The notes: generated by a model from the letters alone, not told the origin. A stretch of DNA of 64,000 nt from WLWS01 sp965243105 (GCA_965243105.1 CBDEUC010000003.1:2542001-2606000); one strand, 5' to 3'; shown: positions 1 to 9,528, counted from the stretch's first letter. Translations and numbers: made by a program.

Positions 1-1429
1 CGGCATATTTATCCGGCCAACTGGTTCCCATGTACTCGGCAAGGAAGTTGTTGGCTCGCTCCACCTGCAGGCCCATGTCACGCATCAGGTCATCTATGTA
101 GTGAATATTCACCGGGCCAAGAAAATATCCTGCAGAGCGATAGGTGTACTCCTGTATCCATTCCAGCACGCGATCGATTTCCTTTTCCATGAAATCCCTG
201 GCGGGTAACCTGAGTTCACCCCTGAAAACCTGCGCCAACCAGTGTGCCGATACCTCGGCCGTCAGGGTGTTGTTAAAAGTTGATGCATAGCCAATGAAGC
301 CGAGATGCTGTTCTGCAGGTGGCAGGATGTGACGGTAAAGTCGAAACTTGCCATCCTGCCTGGCGAGACCCTGTAGTTCCTCGCTGAGAAAATCAAAGCC
401 CTGGTTCCAGCCGGTACCGAGAACCACGAGATCGGCTTCGAGCTCCTCGCCACATTCCAGCAGCAGGCCCTTTTCGGTAAATGACTTGATTGCTCCCTGC
501 ACCATGTCCACATTGCCGTCATTGGCCTGGGCAAAAAATTCGTCAGCCATACCAAGGCTTTCAAGACCGGTGGGCATGTCATGTTGTGGCACCATGATAT
601 CGGGCATGTTCAAACCACCACGCATCATGCGCATCTGGAATTTCCAGAATAGTTTTGCCAGTGGCTTTCCAACGCCGTGCATGAACTTGTCCAGGGTATT
701 CAGGGTGTGATACTTGAGGAATGATTCGGAGAAACGCGACTGCAGCAGGTAATCCGTGGGTATACCGAAGTTATAACGGGGTAACATCCAGTGTGTTCGC
801 CTGAACAGCAGGCTACAGTGACTCGCCGTTGTCGCGGCAAAGGCAGCGCAATCAAGCGCAGACTTGCCAGCACCCACGATGACAACACGTTTACCCCTTG
901 AGATCTCCGCATCAACAAGATTGCTCGTATGCCTGATCTCTCCCCGAAACTTCTCCTGGCCCTCTATTTCCGGGATTCGCGGTGTTGAAAACACGCCATT
1001 ACAAACCACCACGAAATTGAAACTTTCCGTGGATTCAGCTGTGTCTTCACCGGCACCTTTCACGCTTACCTCAAAATGCGTCTTACCGTCAGCGCTTATT
1101 CTTTCAATGTTTGTGATCTCACGGTTAAACTGGATACGTTCCGTAACGCCGAACTTGCCAGCATAGTCGGTAAGGTAGGCGTGTACATCGGTTGCACTGG
1201 GATAATCCTTAACATCATCTGGATAGGCGAGATCGGAGTAACGATAAACTTTCTTTGCCGTGTTTGTTCGAAGCCCCGGGTAGGCCCGGGTACCTGTCCA
1301 GACTCCTCCAAGGTCAGGTTCCTTTTCGAATACGGTTACGTCAAAACCATCAGCAATAAACACCTTTGCAGTGGCGATGCCGGCCAGCCCGGCGCCAACG
1401 ATGGCTACGCTACCCTGTGAAGTCGTCAT
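1..1429 (-). CDS. Flavin-containing monooxygenase (C-terminus cut by window edge)
   Basis: An open frame runs from ATG at 1429 off the left edge, giving 476 codons with no stop. The N-terminus has a Rossmann FAD motif (VAIVGAGLAGIATAK), then LGGVWTGTRAYPGLRTN. A second dinucleotide motif (VVIVGAGKSALDCA) lies about 180 residues in, preceded by FRGEIRHT, which fits the FMO signature FxGxxxH. The HTxxWP ending of Baeyer-Villiger enzymes is absent, so an N- or S-oxygenating or hydroxylating FMO is more likely than a BVMO. The substrate is unknown. It is transcribed away from the SDR gene at 1534, with about 100 bases between them. The fold is clear; the reaction is not. Confidence 0.85.
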   Translation of the reverse strand, partial: MTTSQGSVAIVGAGLAGIATAKVFIADGFDVTVFEKEPDLGGVWTGTRAYPGLRTNTAKKVYRYSDLAYPDDVKDYPSATDVHAYLTDYAGKFGVTERIQFNREITNIERISADGKTHFEVSVKGAGEDTAESTESFNFVVVCNGVFSTPRIPEIEGQEKFRGEIRHTSNLVDAEISRGKRVVIVGAGKSALDCAAFAATTASHCSLLFRRTHWMLPRYNFGIPTDYLLQSRFSESFLKYHTLNTLDKFMHGVGKPLAKLFWKFQMRMMRGGLNMPDIMVPQHDMPTGLESLGMADEFFAQANDGNVDMVQGAIKSFTEKGLLLECGEELEADLVVLGTGWNQGFDFLSEELQGLARQDGKFRLYRHILPPAEQHLGFIGYASTFNNTLTAEVSAHWLAQVFRGELRLPARDFMEKEIDRVLEWIQEYTYRSAGYFLGPVNIHYIDDLMRDMGLQVERANNFLAEYMGTSWPDKYA

Positions 1430-1471
1430 GAGGATCCCCTGCAGGCGGTGATTGTGCTGAAAATAGTAGCA

Positions 1472-1484
1472 TGAACATTCTTAA
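1472..1484. promoter_or_regulatory. Putative operator half, 13-base word shared with 5440-5452
   Basis: TGAACATTCTTAA lies between the divergent FMO and SDR genes. Its exact reverse complement, TTAAGAATGTTCA, occurs at 5440-5452 between the aminotransferase and XRE-regulator genes. An exact 13-base match in two divergent promoter regions 4 kb apart suggests a shared binding site, perhaps for the XRE-cupin regulator. It could still be coincidence. Confidence 0.3.
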
Positions 1485-1533
1485 TTGCCATGCTATGGTG
1501 TTTTTATTTACCGAAATTGAGTGAATCCTGATC

Positions 1534-2289
1534 GTGACTTCAAGTTCAACCAGGCCCCTTGCACTTGTTACCGGTTCCGCCCGTAGAATTGGAGCCGATA
1601 TTTCAAGATTGCTGCACGCCAATGGCTATGATCTCGCGCTTCACTATCGTGATTCTGAGAAAGAAGCCGAGCTACTCTGTGCCGAGCTGAATGAACTGCG
1701 CAATGAGTCTGCCTTTACGCTGCGTGCTGATCTTCGAAATATGGATGAGGTGGAAAAAATATTTGAAAAGCTTGCAGTTCGACATGATGGACTGCAGTTA
1801 CTGGTGAATAATGCCTCGGCTTTTTACCCCACTGAACTTTCAAGCGCCACTGTTGAAGAATGGGATGATCTCTTTGACACTAACCTGAAAGCACCGTTTT
1901 TCCTGAGCCAGCACGCGGCAAAATATCTTCAGACCAATGGCGGTAGTATCGTTAATATTGTTGACATCATTGCGGATAAACCAAGAAAAGACTACACCCC
2001 TTACAGCGCGAGCAAGTCAGCGCTGGTTGCTATGACGCGTTCGCTGGCACGGGAACTGGCGCCGGACATTCGTGTCAATGGCGTTTCACCGGGCGCGATA
2101 CTTTGGCCGGAGGACGCCGCCGAGCAGAGCGAAGAGGCGAAGCAAAAAATTCTTTCCGCGACACCGCTTGGCAGGATTGGGGAACCCGCGGATATTGCGC
2201 AGGCGGTGTTATTCCTGGCCCGCGACGCTGAATACGTGACAGGCCAGGTATTATCGGTGGACGGAGGAAGCAGTCTTACTCGAAGTTAG
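1534..2289 (+). CDS. SDR family oxidoreductase, pteridine reductase-like
   Basis: A 251-residue short-chain dehydrogenase with GTG start. The cofactor motif is TGSARRIG; an arginine-rich TGxxxR form is typical of pteridine reductases (PTR1/FolM) and favours NADPH. NNAS follows near residue 90, the YSASKSA active site (YxxxK) near 155, and GAILWPE after it. The end VTGQVLSVDGGSSL is the standard SDR C-terminus. The likely role is dihydropteridine or dihydromonapterin reduction in the cytoplasm. It converges with the mmsA-like gene; the two stops overlap by a few bases at 2286-2289. The SDR family is certain, the pteridine substrate probable. Confidence 0.8.
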   Translation: MTSSSTRPLALVTGSARRIGADISRLLHANGYDLALHYRDSEKEAELLCAELNELRNESAFTLRADLRNMDEVEKIFEKLAVRHDGLQLLVNNASAFYPTELSSATVEEWDDLFDTNLKAPFFLSQHAAKYLQTNGGSIVNIVDIIADKPRKDYTPYSASKSALVAMTRSLARELAPDIRVNGVSPGAILWPEDAAEQSEEAKQKILSATPLGRIGEPADIAQAVLFLARDAEYVTGQVLSVDGGSSLTRS

Positions 2290-3815
2290 TTATTGCTTGG
2301 AAAAGAAAACTGCGCCTTTTCGCGCACACCACCTGAAGGCCATCGTTGCGTAATGGTCTTTCTTCGAGTGTAAAAACGCACGCTGTCCGGGCCGTAGGCA
2401 TAGAGATCGCCAAACAGCGAACGCTTCCAGCCGCCGAAACTGTGGCAGGCCACGGGTACCGGCAAGGGCACATTGATTCCCACCATGCCCACCTTGATCT
2501 TGTCACTGAAATATCTCGCAGCTTCACCATCCCGGGTGAAGATACAGGTACCGTTTCCAAATTCGTGATCGTCAATGAGCTGCATGGCCTGCTCTTCGGA
2601 TTCGGCGCGTACCAGGCAAAGAACCGGTCCAAAAATCTCTTCCTGGTAAATACGCATGTTCGGGGTTACCCGGTCAAACAGGCAGGGACCAAGGAAAAAA
2701 CCATTTTCATGTCCATCTACCACCAGTGAGCGTCCATCAACGACGAGGTCAGCGCCTTCTTCAACACCGAGGTCCACGTAGCCACGTACTTTCTCAAAGT
2801 GGGGCCTTGTTACAAGGGGCCCCATGTCATTGTTGTTATCATTGCCGTTACCCACGCGCAATGTTTCAAGTTGCTTACTGATGCCACTCGCTACGGCATC
2901 CGCGGTTTCATCGCCTATACATACCACTACCGAGATGGCCATGCAGCGTTCTCCGCAGGATCCATAGGCTGCACCAATCAGCGCACTCACGGCATTATCA
3001 ATGTCCGCATCGGGCATGACGATGGCGTGGTTTTTTGCACCGCCAAGAGCCTGTACACGTTTGCCCTTCTCGGTGCCCTTTGTGTAAATATATTCGGCTA
3101 TGGGCGTAGACCCGACAAAGCTGACCGCCTCAACGCGATCATCTTCAAGCAGGGTATCCACGGCTTCCTTGTCGCCATTGACCACGTTAAAAACCCCGTC
3201 AGGAAGACCGGCTTCCTTTAATAACCGTGCAATCAGCATCGGTGCGCTGGGATCTTTCTCGGAAGGCTTGAGGATAAAGGTATTGCCACAGGCGATGGCC
3301 ATGGGGAACATCCACATGGGTACCATGGCGGGAAAGTTAAACGGGGTAATGCCTGCCACGACACCGAGAGGCTGTTGTTCTGACCAGCTATCAATAGCAG
3401 GCCCGACGTTCTTAGTATGCTCACCCTTTAACATCTGTGGAATACCGCAGGCATAGTCGACTACCTCGATGCCTCGACCCAGTTCACCCATGGCATCATC
3501 CAGCACCTTGCCATGTTCATTGGTGATCAGCGCGACAATTTCATGCGCATGTTCTTCCAATAATTGCTTGTAGCGGAACATGACCTGCGCCCGTTTTACC
3601 GGGGGCGTATCACGCCAGGCGGGGAAGGCGGCTTCGGCGGCAGCAATGGCCTGCCTCACCGTATCCGCAGAGGCCATGGCCACTTCGCGGCTCACCTCGC
3701 CGGTCGCCGGGTTGGTCACGGGTTGTGGACGGTTGCTGTCATCAAGCACTTCACCGTTGATGAAGTGACCAAGCACAGTGCCTGTTTCAATGTTTACGTT
3801 TTCAGCAATATTCAT
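2286..3815 (-). CDS. mmsA: CoA-acylating methylmalonate/malonate-semialdehyde dehydrogenase
   Basis: A 509-residue aldehyde dehydrogenase of the MmsA type, which oxidises (methyl)malonate semialdehyde to propionyl-CoA or acetyl-CoA with NAD+, CoA and loss of CO2. Diagnostic stretches are FNFPAMVPMWMFPMAIACGN, LKPSEKDPSAP, the catalytic cysteine in GERCMAIS, and EEIFGPVLCLV. The C-terminus SVRFYTRRKTITQRWP is characteristic of the subfamily. It lies downstream of an omega-aminotransferase on the same strand. With that neighbour the pair resembles beta-alanine degradation (BauA plus BauC): beta-alanine to malonate semialdehyde to acetyl-CoA. Valine degradation is the alternative. Confidence 0.9.
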   Translation of the reverse strand: MNIAENVNIETGTVLGHFINGEVLDDSNRPQPVTNPATGEVSREVAMASADTVRQAIAAAEAAFPAWRDTPPVKRAQVMFRYKQLLEEHAHEIVALITNEHGKVLDDAMGELGRGIEVVDYACGIPQMLKGEHTKNVGPAIDSWSEQQPLGVVAGITPFNFPAMVPMWMFPMAIACGNTFILKPSEKDPSAPMLIARLLKEAGLPDGVFNVVNGDKEAVDTLLEDDRVEAVSFVGSTPIAEYIYTKGTEKGKRVQALGGAKNHAIVMPDADIDNAVSALIGAAYGSCGERCMAISVVVCIGDETADAVASGISKQLETLRVGNGNDNNNDMGPLVTRPHFEKVRGYVDLGVEEGADLVVDGRSLVVDGHENGFFLGPCLFDRVTPNMRIYQEEIFGPVLCLVRAESEEQAMQLIDDHEFGNGTCIFTRDGEAARYFSDKIKVGMVGINVPLPVPVACHSFGGWKRSLFGDLYAYGPDSVRFYTRRKTITQRWPSGGVREKAQFSFPSNN

Positions 3816-3852
3816 AGTTGGACCTGCTGGTTATCAATTTGGGTCGGGTCTA

Positions 3853-3945
3853 TCTCTCAATAGCCCACGGACGCGCTGTGAATACATCCATGTACGCTCA
3901 ACGGTGGCATCCATGCCACCGAAGGTCCGTGTGTCTATTGAGAGA
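3853..3945. repeat. Long hairpin repeat (REP/MITE-like) between two same-strand genes
   Basis: A 93-base nested inverted repeat. The outer arms TCTCTCAATAG (3853-3863) and CTATTGAGAGA (3935-3945) match perfectly, and ACGGAC/GTCCGT continues the stem. Inside are two smaller hairpins, TACAT-cc-ATGTA and GGTGGCAT-cc-ATGCCACC (3903-3920). Such structures are typical of dispersed extragenic palindromes in gammaproteobacteria. It could also act as a stem-loop attenuating read-through from the aminotransferase gene into mmsA. Confidence 0.7.
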
Positions 3946-3991
3946 CAGCCCAACAAGGGTTGTAAGGGAATTAAATTGTTGTTCCAGCTAA

Positions 3992-5314
3992 TCAGCTGGT
4001 GGCGTCTATCACTTTCCTGACGCTGGCAAAACCTTTTTCCAGTTCATCAACGCTGGAATCAAATATCGGGCAGAAAGCCACGATGTCACCGGTCGTCCTG
4101 ACCAGCAGGTCTTCCTCCCAGAAACACTTCTTGTGGATCTCCATGCCGCGAATGCCGACTCCATCTGCAGAAGGCTTTACGTCTATGGCGCCCATTAAAC
4201 CAATGTTTCTTACGTCGGTAACATCAGGATGGTCGTCAAAACTGTGCAGCATGTCTCCAAAGGCCTGCTCCAGTGCACGGGCCTGTTCAAAAGGACCATC
4301 ATTCTTATAGATGTCCATGGTGGCAATACCGGCTGCGGCAGCCACCGGGTGACCGGAATAGGTATAACCATGAAACATTTCTGCCATGTGCTCCGGTCCC
4401 TGCATGAAGGTTTCGTAGATTTCATCCCTTACCAGTACAGCACCCATGGGAATCACGCCATTTGTCAGGCCCTTTGCCAGGGTGATCATGTCAGGCATCA
4501 CGCCGAAACGCTCCGTGGCAAAGGCATGCCCGAGACGACCAAACCCGGTAATGACTTCATCAAAGATCAGCAGGATGCCATGCTTGTCACAGATATCTCT
4601 CAGTCTCTGCAGGTAACCCACCGGGGGTGGCAACACGCCGGCGGAGCCGGCAACGGGTTCCACGATGACCGCAGCAATATTACTGCCGTCATGCAGGGCA
4701 ATGACACGTTCCAGGTCGTCGGCAAAGTGCGCACCTGATTCTGGCTGTCCACGACTGTTTCGGCTGTTTTCAGGATCGTGGGTGTGCCGAATATGATCGA
4801 CACCGGGGATAAGGCTCGCACTAAAGGCCTTTCGATTTGGCAACATGCCACCCACGGACATGCCACCGAAGTTCACACCATGGTAACCCTTCTCCCGGCC
4901 AATCAGGCGGGTGCGATTACCCTGGCCTCGAATGTTGTGATATCCAAGTGCAATCTTCAGCGCTGTATCAACCGATTCGGAACCCGAGTTGGTAAAAAAG
5001 CAGCGAGTAAATGACGGTGGTGCCAGGTCAACCACCTTTTCTGCCAGTTCAAAGGACTTGCTGTTACCCAGGTTGAAGGTCATTGCATAATCCAGTTCAG
5101 CGACCTGCTTCTGAACAGCCTCAACAATTTTCGGGTGGCAATGCCCAAGGCCACTTGTCCACAGGCCTGATGCCATATCAAATACATCGCGGCCATCGGT
5201 CGTGGTGTAGTAGCGACCACTTGCGGAGGCAATCACTCGCGGGTTTTTCTTGAAGTCCCTGTTCGGGGTAAAGGGCATCCAGAGTGCATCTGTTTTTTCT
5301 GCGGTGGTGTTCAT
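3992..5314 (-). CDS. Class III omega-amino acid:pyruvate aminotransferase
   Basis: A 440-residue PLP enzyme of the class III (omega-transaminase) family, most like beta-alanine:pyruvate aminotransferase. Visible features are the GLWTSGLGHCHP substrate region, the FDEVITGFGR motif with the PLP-contacting aspartate, and the PLP lysine in ITLAKGLTNGVIPMGAV near residue 290. Length is normal. It stands upstream of mmsA and divergent from an XRE-cupin regulator. This arrangement suits an amino acid or polyamine-derived amine that becomes a semialdehyde. Other omega-amines such as GABA or taurine cannot be excluded. Confidence 0.85.
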   Translation of the reverse strand: MNTTAEKTDALWMPFTPNRDFKKNPRVIASASGRYYTTTDGRDVFDMASGLWTSGLGHCHPKIVEAVQKQVAELDYAMTFNLGNSKSFELAEKVVDLAPPSFTRCFFTNSGSESVDTALKIALGYHNIRGQGNRTRLIGREKGYHGVNFGGMSVGGMLPNRKAFSASLIPGVDHIRHTHDPENSRNSRGQPESGAHFADDLERVIALHDGSNIAAVIVEPVAGSAGVLPPPVGYLQRLRDICDKHGILLIFDEVITGFGRLGHAFATERFGVMPDMITLAKGLTNGVIPMGAVLVRDEIYETFMQGPEHMAEMFHGYTYSGHPVAAAAGIATMDIYKNDGPFEQARALEQAFGDMLHSFDDHPDVTDVRNIGLMGAIDVKPSADGVGIRGMEIHKKCFWEEDLLVRTTGDIVAFCPIFDSSVDELEKGFASVRKVIDATS

Positions 5315-5439
5315 GGCTTTGCTACCTGCGTTGTTTGGCTAGAGGGTCAAAAGTGAATCGAGAGTATAGAAGCTATTATCTATGTTAAACAAGCAGTTAG
5401 TCGGCTGATTCCAGGGTATTGAAACACATGGGTTTTTCC

Positions 5440-5459
5440 TTAAGAATGTTCAGTATAAT
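5440..5459 (+). promoter_or_regulatory. Probable promoter of XRE-cupin gene with putative operator
   Basis: TATAAT at 5454-5459 is a consensus -10 box about 25 bases before the ATG at 5484. The 13-base word TTAAGAATGTTCA (5440-5452) lies immediately upstream in the spacer. It recurs inverted at 1472, which fits autoregulation by the XRE-cupin protein. No good -35 box is visible. Confidence 0.4.
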
Positions 5460-5483
5460 AAACACTTTTGAAAGGCTGGAATA

Positions 5484-6032
5484 ATGGACAAAGAAGTAGG
5501 TCAGCGCTTACGCGCTATTCGCAGGCGCATGGGGATTTCCCAGCGCAAGCTCGGGCGCCAGGCCGGCGTTGCCAACGCCACCATTTCGCAAATCGAGTCC
5601 GGACAATTGAATCCAACCGTCAGCATGCTGAAAAAAATCCTCGACGGTATTCCCATCAGCCTGTCTGAATTTTTTTCCGATGACAGTGATATCCAGGAAA
5701 AGATTTTTTACCGTGACAGTGAACTCATCGAGATTGCCGAAGGAGGCGTGAGTTTTCGCCAGGTAGGTTCAAACCTGCGTAACAGTGCGATCCAGCTCCT
5801 GAAAGAATGCTACGAACCGGGAGCCACGACTGGCCGGCATGCGCTAAGCCATGATGGTGAAGAATGCGGAATTATTCTAAGCGGCAGGCTGCAGGTTGAA
5901 GTGGGCGATCAAACCGGGGTACTGAATGCGGGGGACGCCTACTACTTCAGGAGCGATCAGCCGCACCGTTTTCAAAACCCGGGAAACGAGAAATGTGAGC
6001 TCGTCTCTGCCTGTACACCACCCACTTTCTAA
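5484..6032 (+). CDS. XRE-cupin transcriptional regulator (PuuR-like)
   Basis: A 182-residue regulator. The N-terminal helix-turn-helix of the Cro/XRE type covers about residues 7-62 (ISQRKLGRQAGVANATISQIESG). A C-terminal cupin follows, from about residue 110 (GATTGRHALSHDGEECGIILSGRL...GDAYYFRSDQPHRFQN). This is the PuuR/SutR architecture, which usually represses amine or amino acid catabolic genes and senses a small ligand in the cupin. It is divergent from the aminotransferase-mmsA pair, its most likely target. It converges with the TPR regulator downstream. Confidence 0.88.
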   Translation: MDKEVGQRLRAIRRRMGISQRKLGRQAGVANATISQIESGQLNPTVSMLKKILDGIPISLSEFFSDDSDIQEKIFYRDSELIEIAEGGVSFRQVGSNLRNSAIQLLKECYEPGATTGRHALSHDGEECGIILSGRLQVEVGDQTGVLNAGDAYYFRSDQPHRFQNPGNEKCELVSACTPPTF

Positions 6033-6053
6033 GCAGGAATAAGCCCGGCCTGT

Positions 6054-8492
6054 TTAGAGACCAAGCTTGGCCAGGCTGATGTCTTCACACTGCTCCTTGA
6101 TTTCCTGGTAGCTGTCATCGAGGCTGACCAGCTGGCTGGCAACCCTGGGTGACGCCAGGAAGCGATCAAACATGGGCGAGGTGCGGAAAAAACCAAAAGG
6201 CTGCCAGCCCCTGGCCACCATCTGTTGCAACATCTGCAGGGCGCGGTCGGTTTCCCCGGTCATGTGAAGTAAGGCAACATTAATACCCGCCAGGGTCGGC
6301 GTGTTCCAGCCCAGCTTGCGTAGTGACTCGAGTCTTTCAAAAGCCTGTTGAAAGAATTTGCCAGCCCGCGTGTTATCACCATCAAGTTGCAGCAGGCTAT
6401 CGCCATGATAAATAAGCGCGGCAATCTCTATCTCCGGCTCAAGCTTGGCGCAATCGCCCCGGGCAACCTTGTTATGAAATTCCGAGAATCCTTCACCAAC
6501 CTTTTCGAAATTACCATCAAGGTATGCAGACATTCCTCGCAGGTAGCTCACCAGCAGGCCCGCGCAGGCCGGCGGCATGTGCTTGCCCTTGTCAAATTCC
6601 TCTGAGTCCATGAACTCGGACAGTTCGAGTATTCCCTGGCCATCCCTTCGTGCCACGGCAATGCTGCCTTTGATCCAGGCTACCTGCCAGTCGTTCATCA
6701 CGTTTCGGTTATCAAGAACGATGCGTTCCGCCTTGTCTTCATCTCCGAGCTGGATCAGTGCTTCGACAACAATGCGATCTGTATAGGGCTTGTACTCGGT
6801 GCTGAAGGAATGCCCGGCTACCAGGTTCAGTACCTCGTCAAACTGGCCAAGCGCAAGACGTGCTTCGATCATCAGCTTGATGAAATTGTCGTTGGGATTC
6901 GTCCTGGAAAATTCTTCGAGAATATTAAGCGCTTCCTCGTAGCGGCCCTGCATCATCAGGGCGTGTGCGTAGTTGAACTGGACCTTGGGATGCAAGGGGT
7001 CAATACGCAATGCATCGCGGTAATGATCGTGTGCTTTTTCCACGTAGCGCGAATCAAGCCAGGAATTACCCAGCCACATGTGGGCCATGGAATACTGCGG
7101 TTTTAACTCCACTGCCTTGCGATAGGCAATGCGCGCCTGCTCCGGCTGACCGGATTTTTCAAAAAACATGCCCCTTGATGCATGTGCTTCAGCCAGGTCG
7201 GGTTCGAGCTCAAGTGCCCTGTCAATGGCTGCGACGGCCTGGTCTCGAACATCGTCCATGGACAGTGGGCCGTAGGTAGTCTGGAAGACCAGTGCATCGG
7301 CAAGCCCGGAGTAGGCGAGCGCGTACTCCGGATCCAGTTCCAGCGCCTGGTTGAAGTAGTCCACTGCCTGCTCAATGGAATCTGCAGTGCGCTTGTGCCA
7401 GTGGTGACGCCCGAGGTGATAGTAGTCATGGGCCTCTACGTTCTCGGTCGCGCCCCTGTATATTTCTTCCGTACCTGCCAGTGTCGCATCGATTTGCAAT
7501 GTGGGTGCAAGCTGGCGTGCAATTTCACCGGCAATTTCCGTTTGCAGTGCCAGCTTGTCATCGGTGTCCCGCTCGTAGCTCGCGGCCCAGATGGAGTAAC
7601 CATTGCGCGCATCGGTAAGCTGGGTAGTGATACGCAGGTGGTCCCCGTTGATCCTGACCGTACCTTCAAGCAGGGCATCCACATTCAATTGTTCACCTAT
7701 GGTGCGGACATCCATTGGCTTGTTCTTGAATACAGATGAAGAAGTCCGCGCTGCCACACGCAGGCTCGTGGCAGACATCAGGGTGTTGCGAATATCTTCT
7801 GACAGCCCATCACTGAAATACTCGTGATCGGGATTTCCACTTATGTTGAGAAAGGGTAGTACCGCGAGGGATCGAATTTCGTCCGACGCGACATCAGCGT
7901 TTCCGCTACCAGCCAGCAGGTCCCTGGTGGTAATGGGATCAGCGGGGGCGGCCTGTAGCGTGCTTGCTGTTTCAGGGACCGGTTGCTGCATCAGGGACTG
8001 TTCCCTCTCGTCGATAAGGTTGGCAACCAGCATGATCAAAAGCGGTCCAAGAATGACCATTGCGGCCCTGGTCAACAGGCTATTACCGGCCAGTGATTGC
8101 GCTGCGGATACCAGCCAGGGTTTTTCTTCGTCATCTTCGCCCGGGACTGCAGGGTAAAGGGGTTCAACCGGCGCAATCAGGCTATAGCCACGCCGGGGAA
8201 TTGTTCGAATGTAGATTTTTTCCCGGTCAGTGTCGCCGAGGACAGTGCGAAGTTCGGAGATACAGCGGTTGATGGCGTCATCGCTGACAATGACTTTTCC
8301 CCAGACTTCTTCCAGCAGGGCGTCCCGTGTCACCACCTCGCCCCGGTGATGGGCCAGGCAAACCATGACGTCCATGACCCTGGGTTCGACGTGTACCTGG
8401 TAAGTGCCCTTGCGCAAACTGCCGGCAAGCGGCCTGACTTCCCATTCCCTGAGGTTAAAACCTCGAAGTAAAGCATCTTTCTCGATGTTCAT
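6054..8492 (-). CDS. Membrane-bound winged-helix regulator with TPR sensor domain
   Basis: An 812-residue protein. The first 110 residues form an OmpR/PhoB-type winged helix ending in the usual IRTIPRRGYSLI. A single transmembrane segment is near 143-162 (MVILGPLLIMLVANLI). Then comes a domain starting SLAVLPFLNISGNPDHEYFSDGLSEDI, found in CadC- and adenylate-cyclase-like proteins, with LLEGTVR. From about residue 350 to the end there are TPR repeats (ALELDPEYALAYSGLADAL and similar). It probably binds DNA in the cytoplasm and senses through the periplasmic part without phosphorylation. Targets are unknown and no obvious partner is adjacent. Confidence 0.85.
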   Translation of the reverse strand: MNIEKDALLRGFNLREWEVRPLAGSLRKGTYQVHVEPRVMDVMVCLAHHRGEVVTRDALLEEVWGKVIVSDDAINRCISELRTVLGDTDREKIYIRTIPRRGYSLIAPVEPLYPAVPGEDDEEKPWLVSAAQSLAGNSLLTRAAMVILGPLLIMLVANLIDEREQSLMQQPVPETASTLQAAPADPITTRDLLAGSGNADVASDEIRSLAVLPFLNISGNPDHEYFSDGLSEDIRNTLMSATSLRVAARTSSSVFKNKPMDVRTIGEQLNVDALLEGTVRINGDHLRITTQLTDARNGYSIWAASYERDTDDKLALQTEIAGEIARQLAPTLQIDATLAGTEEIYRGATENVEAHDYYHLGRHHWHKRTADSIEQAVDYFNQALELDPEYALAYSGLADALVFQTTYGPLSMDDVRDQAVAAIDRALELEPDLAEAHASRGMFFEKSGQPEQARIAYRKAVELKPQYSMAHMWLGNSWLDSRYVEKAHDHYRDALRIDPLHPKVQFNYAHALMMQGRYEEALNILEEFSRTNPNDNFIKLMIEARLALGQFDEVLNLVAGHSFSTEYKPYTDRIVVEALIQLGDEDKAERIVLDNRNVMNDWQVAWIKGSIAVARRDGQGILELSEFMDSEEFDKGKHMPPACAGLLVSYLRGMSAYLDGNFEKVGEGFSEFHNKVARGDCAKLEPEIEIAALIYHGDSLLQLDGDNTRAGKFFQQAFERLESLRKLGWNTPTLAGINVALLHMTGETDRALQMLQQMVARGWQPFGFFRTSPMFDRFLASPRVASQLVSLDDSYQEIKEQCEDISLAKLGL

Positions 8493-8741
8493 AAGTCCCC
8501 TGAATTGCCTTTAATTACTCGTTATTTTGCAACCCTTATGCTTCATGCAAGAGAGGAGAATAATCCCCTTAAGCTCTTGAGACAACTCCTGTTTTTAAAA
8601 GTTCATCAGCTTTCCATAAGGTTTGAATAGACAAAAAACAGGCTTTCAGAAGCATAACTCTGTTTTCCCTACAGGATTCGATCCCTGCGATGAATGCATT
8701 ATTTGCCGCGACGAAACGCATGAACGACGGAGCGCCAGCAA

Positions 8742-9425
8742 ATGGCAAGACCCAGGATGAGACTGCTGTATTTATTGATTTTCTTTATACAACAGCAGGT
8801 TAGTGCAGAAATTGGACCGGGAACGGTGTTCCGGCCGAGTGCTGCGCGAGTTTCGCCGGCGCTCCCCAGCCTGCTGCTCTCACCATCGAAGCGCGGTATT
8901 GAATCTCCTGGCAGTGTCTCTATCACCTCGAGGGCCTACCAGGGTGAGCTCGAGGCGGTCATCGCGGCGAGCCAGCGCTTTAACCCTCGATCCATCGAGG
9001 AAGACAGGGAATACATGGGCGCCATCCTGCAAAAGGGCGGTGACTATCACTATACCGTCGCGCCGGGTGAGACGGGTGAAGACCGTATTACTGTCAGGGT
9101 ACCGGTGCCAGTTGGCGCCACCATCGTGGCTTTCTGGCACACCCACGGTGCCGAGGCCCATGCGAGGGAATATTTTTCAGAGGTGGATACGAAGCTTGCA
9201 ATGGACTGGAAGCTGCCTCTTTACCTGGCTGACTACACCGGGGTGTTAAAGGTTTTCAGGCCCGGTGACCAGGTCCTGCCTGTGAAAATGGCACAGGCCC
9301 ATGGTCTACCACCGAAACGCGGTTTTGCCACGGGCAGGATTGTCGCCGACGACGCTGGGGATACGGTGAAGATAGCCACGGGCCTGCCAGCGAACAACCT
9401 GCTTGGCAGGCTGGGAGTGGAATAA
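8742..9425 (+). CDS. Secreted DUF4329-like protein
   Basis: 227 residues with an N-terminal signal peptide (basic MARPRMR, then LLYLLIFFIQQQ, cleavage near VSA-EI). The central part has GGDYHYTVAPGETGEDR and AFWHTHGAEAHAREYFSEVD. The HTHG ... S...D pattern resembles the DUF4329 / JAB-like putative peptidase fold, where the histidines and aspartate would bind metal. Its function is unknown. It stands alone between the TPR regulator (divergent) and a terminator. Confidence 0.6.
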   Translation: MARPRMRLLYLLIFFIQQQVSAEIGPGTVFRPSAARVSPALPSLLLSPSKRGIESPGSVSITSRAYQGELEAVIAASQRFNPRSIEEDREYMGAILQKGGDYHYTVAPGETGEDRITVRVPVPVGATIVAFWHTHGAEAHAREYFSEVDTKLAMDWKLPLYLADYTGVLKVFRPGDQVLPVKMAQAHGLPPKRGFATGRIVADDAGDTVKIATGLPANNLLGRLGVE

Positions 9426-9528
9426 GCAGAAGACGAGAAAAAATTTATTACCGGTTTACCCGCGCACGAATTAGCCCCGGCGGGGCGACAGAAAGGCGCA
9501 CTGACCAGCTGAAGGGTAATAGCGGTGA

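Noticed and set aside
7182..7739. 185-residue open frame on the + strand inside the TPR regulator gene
   Set aside because: It is a shadow of the real minus-strand gene: no family resemblance, no ribosome site, and unusual amino acid composition.
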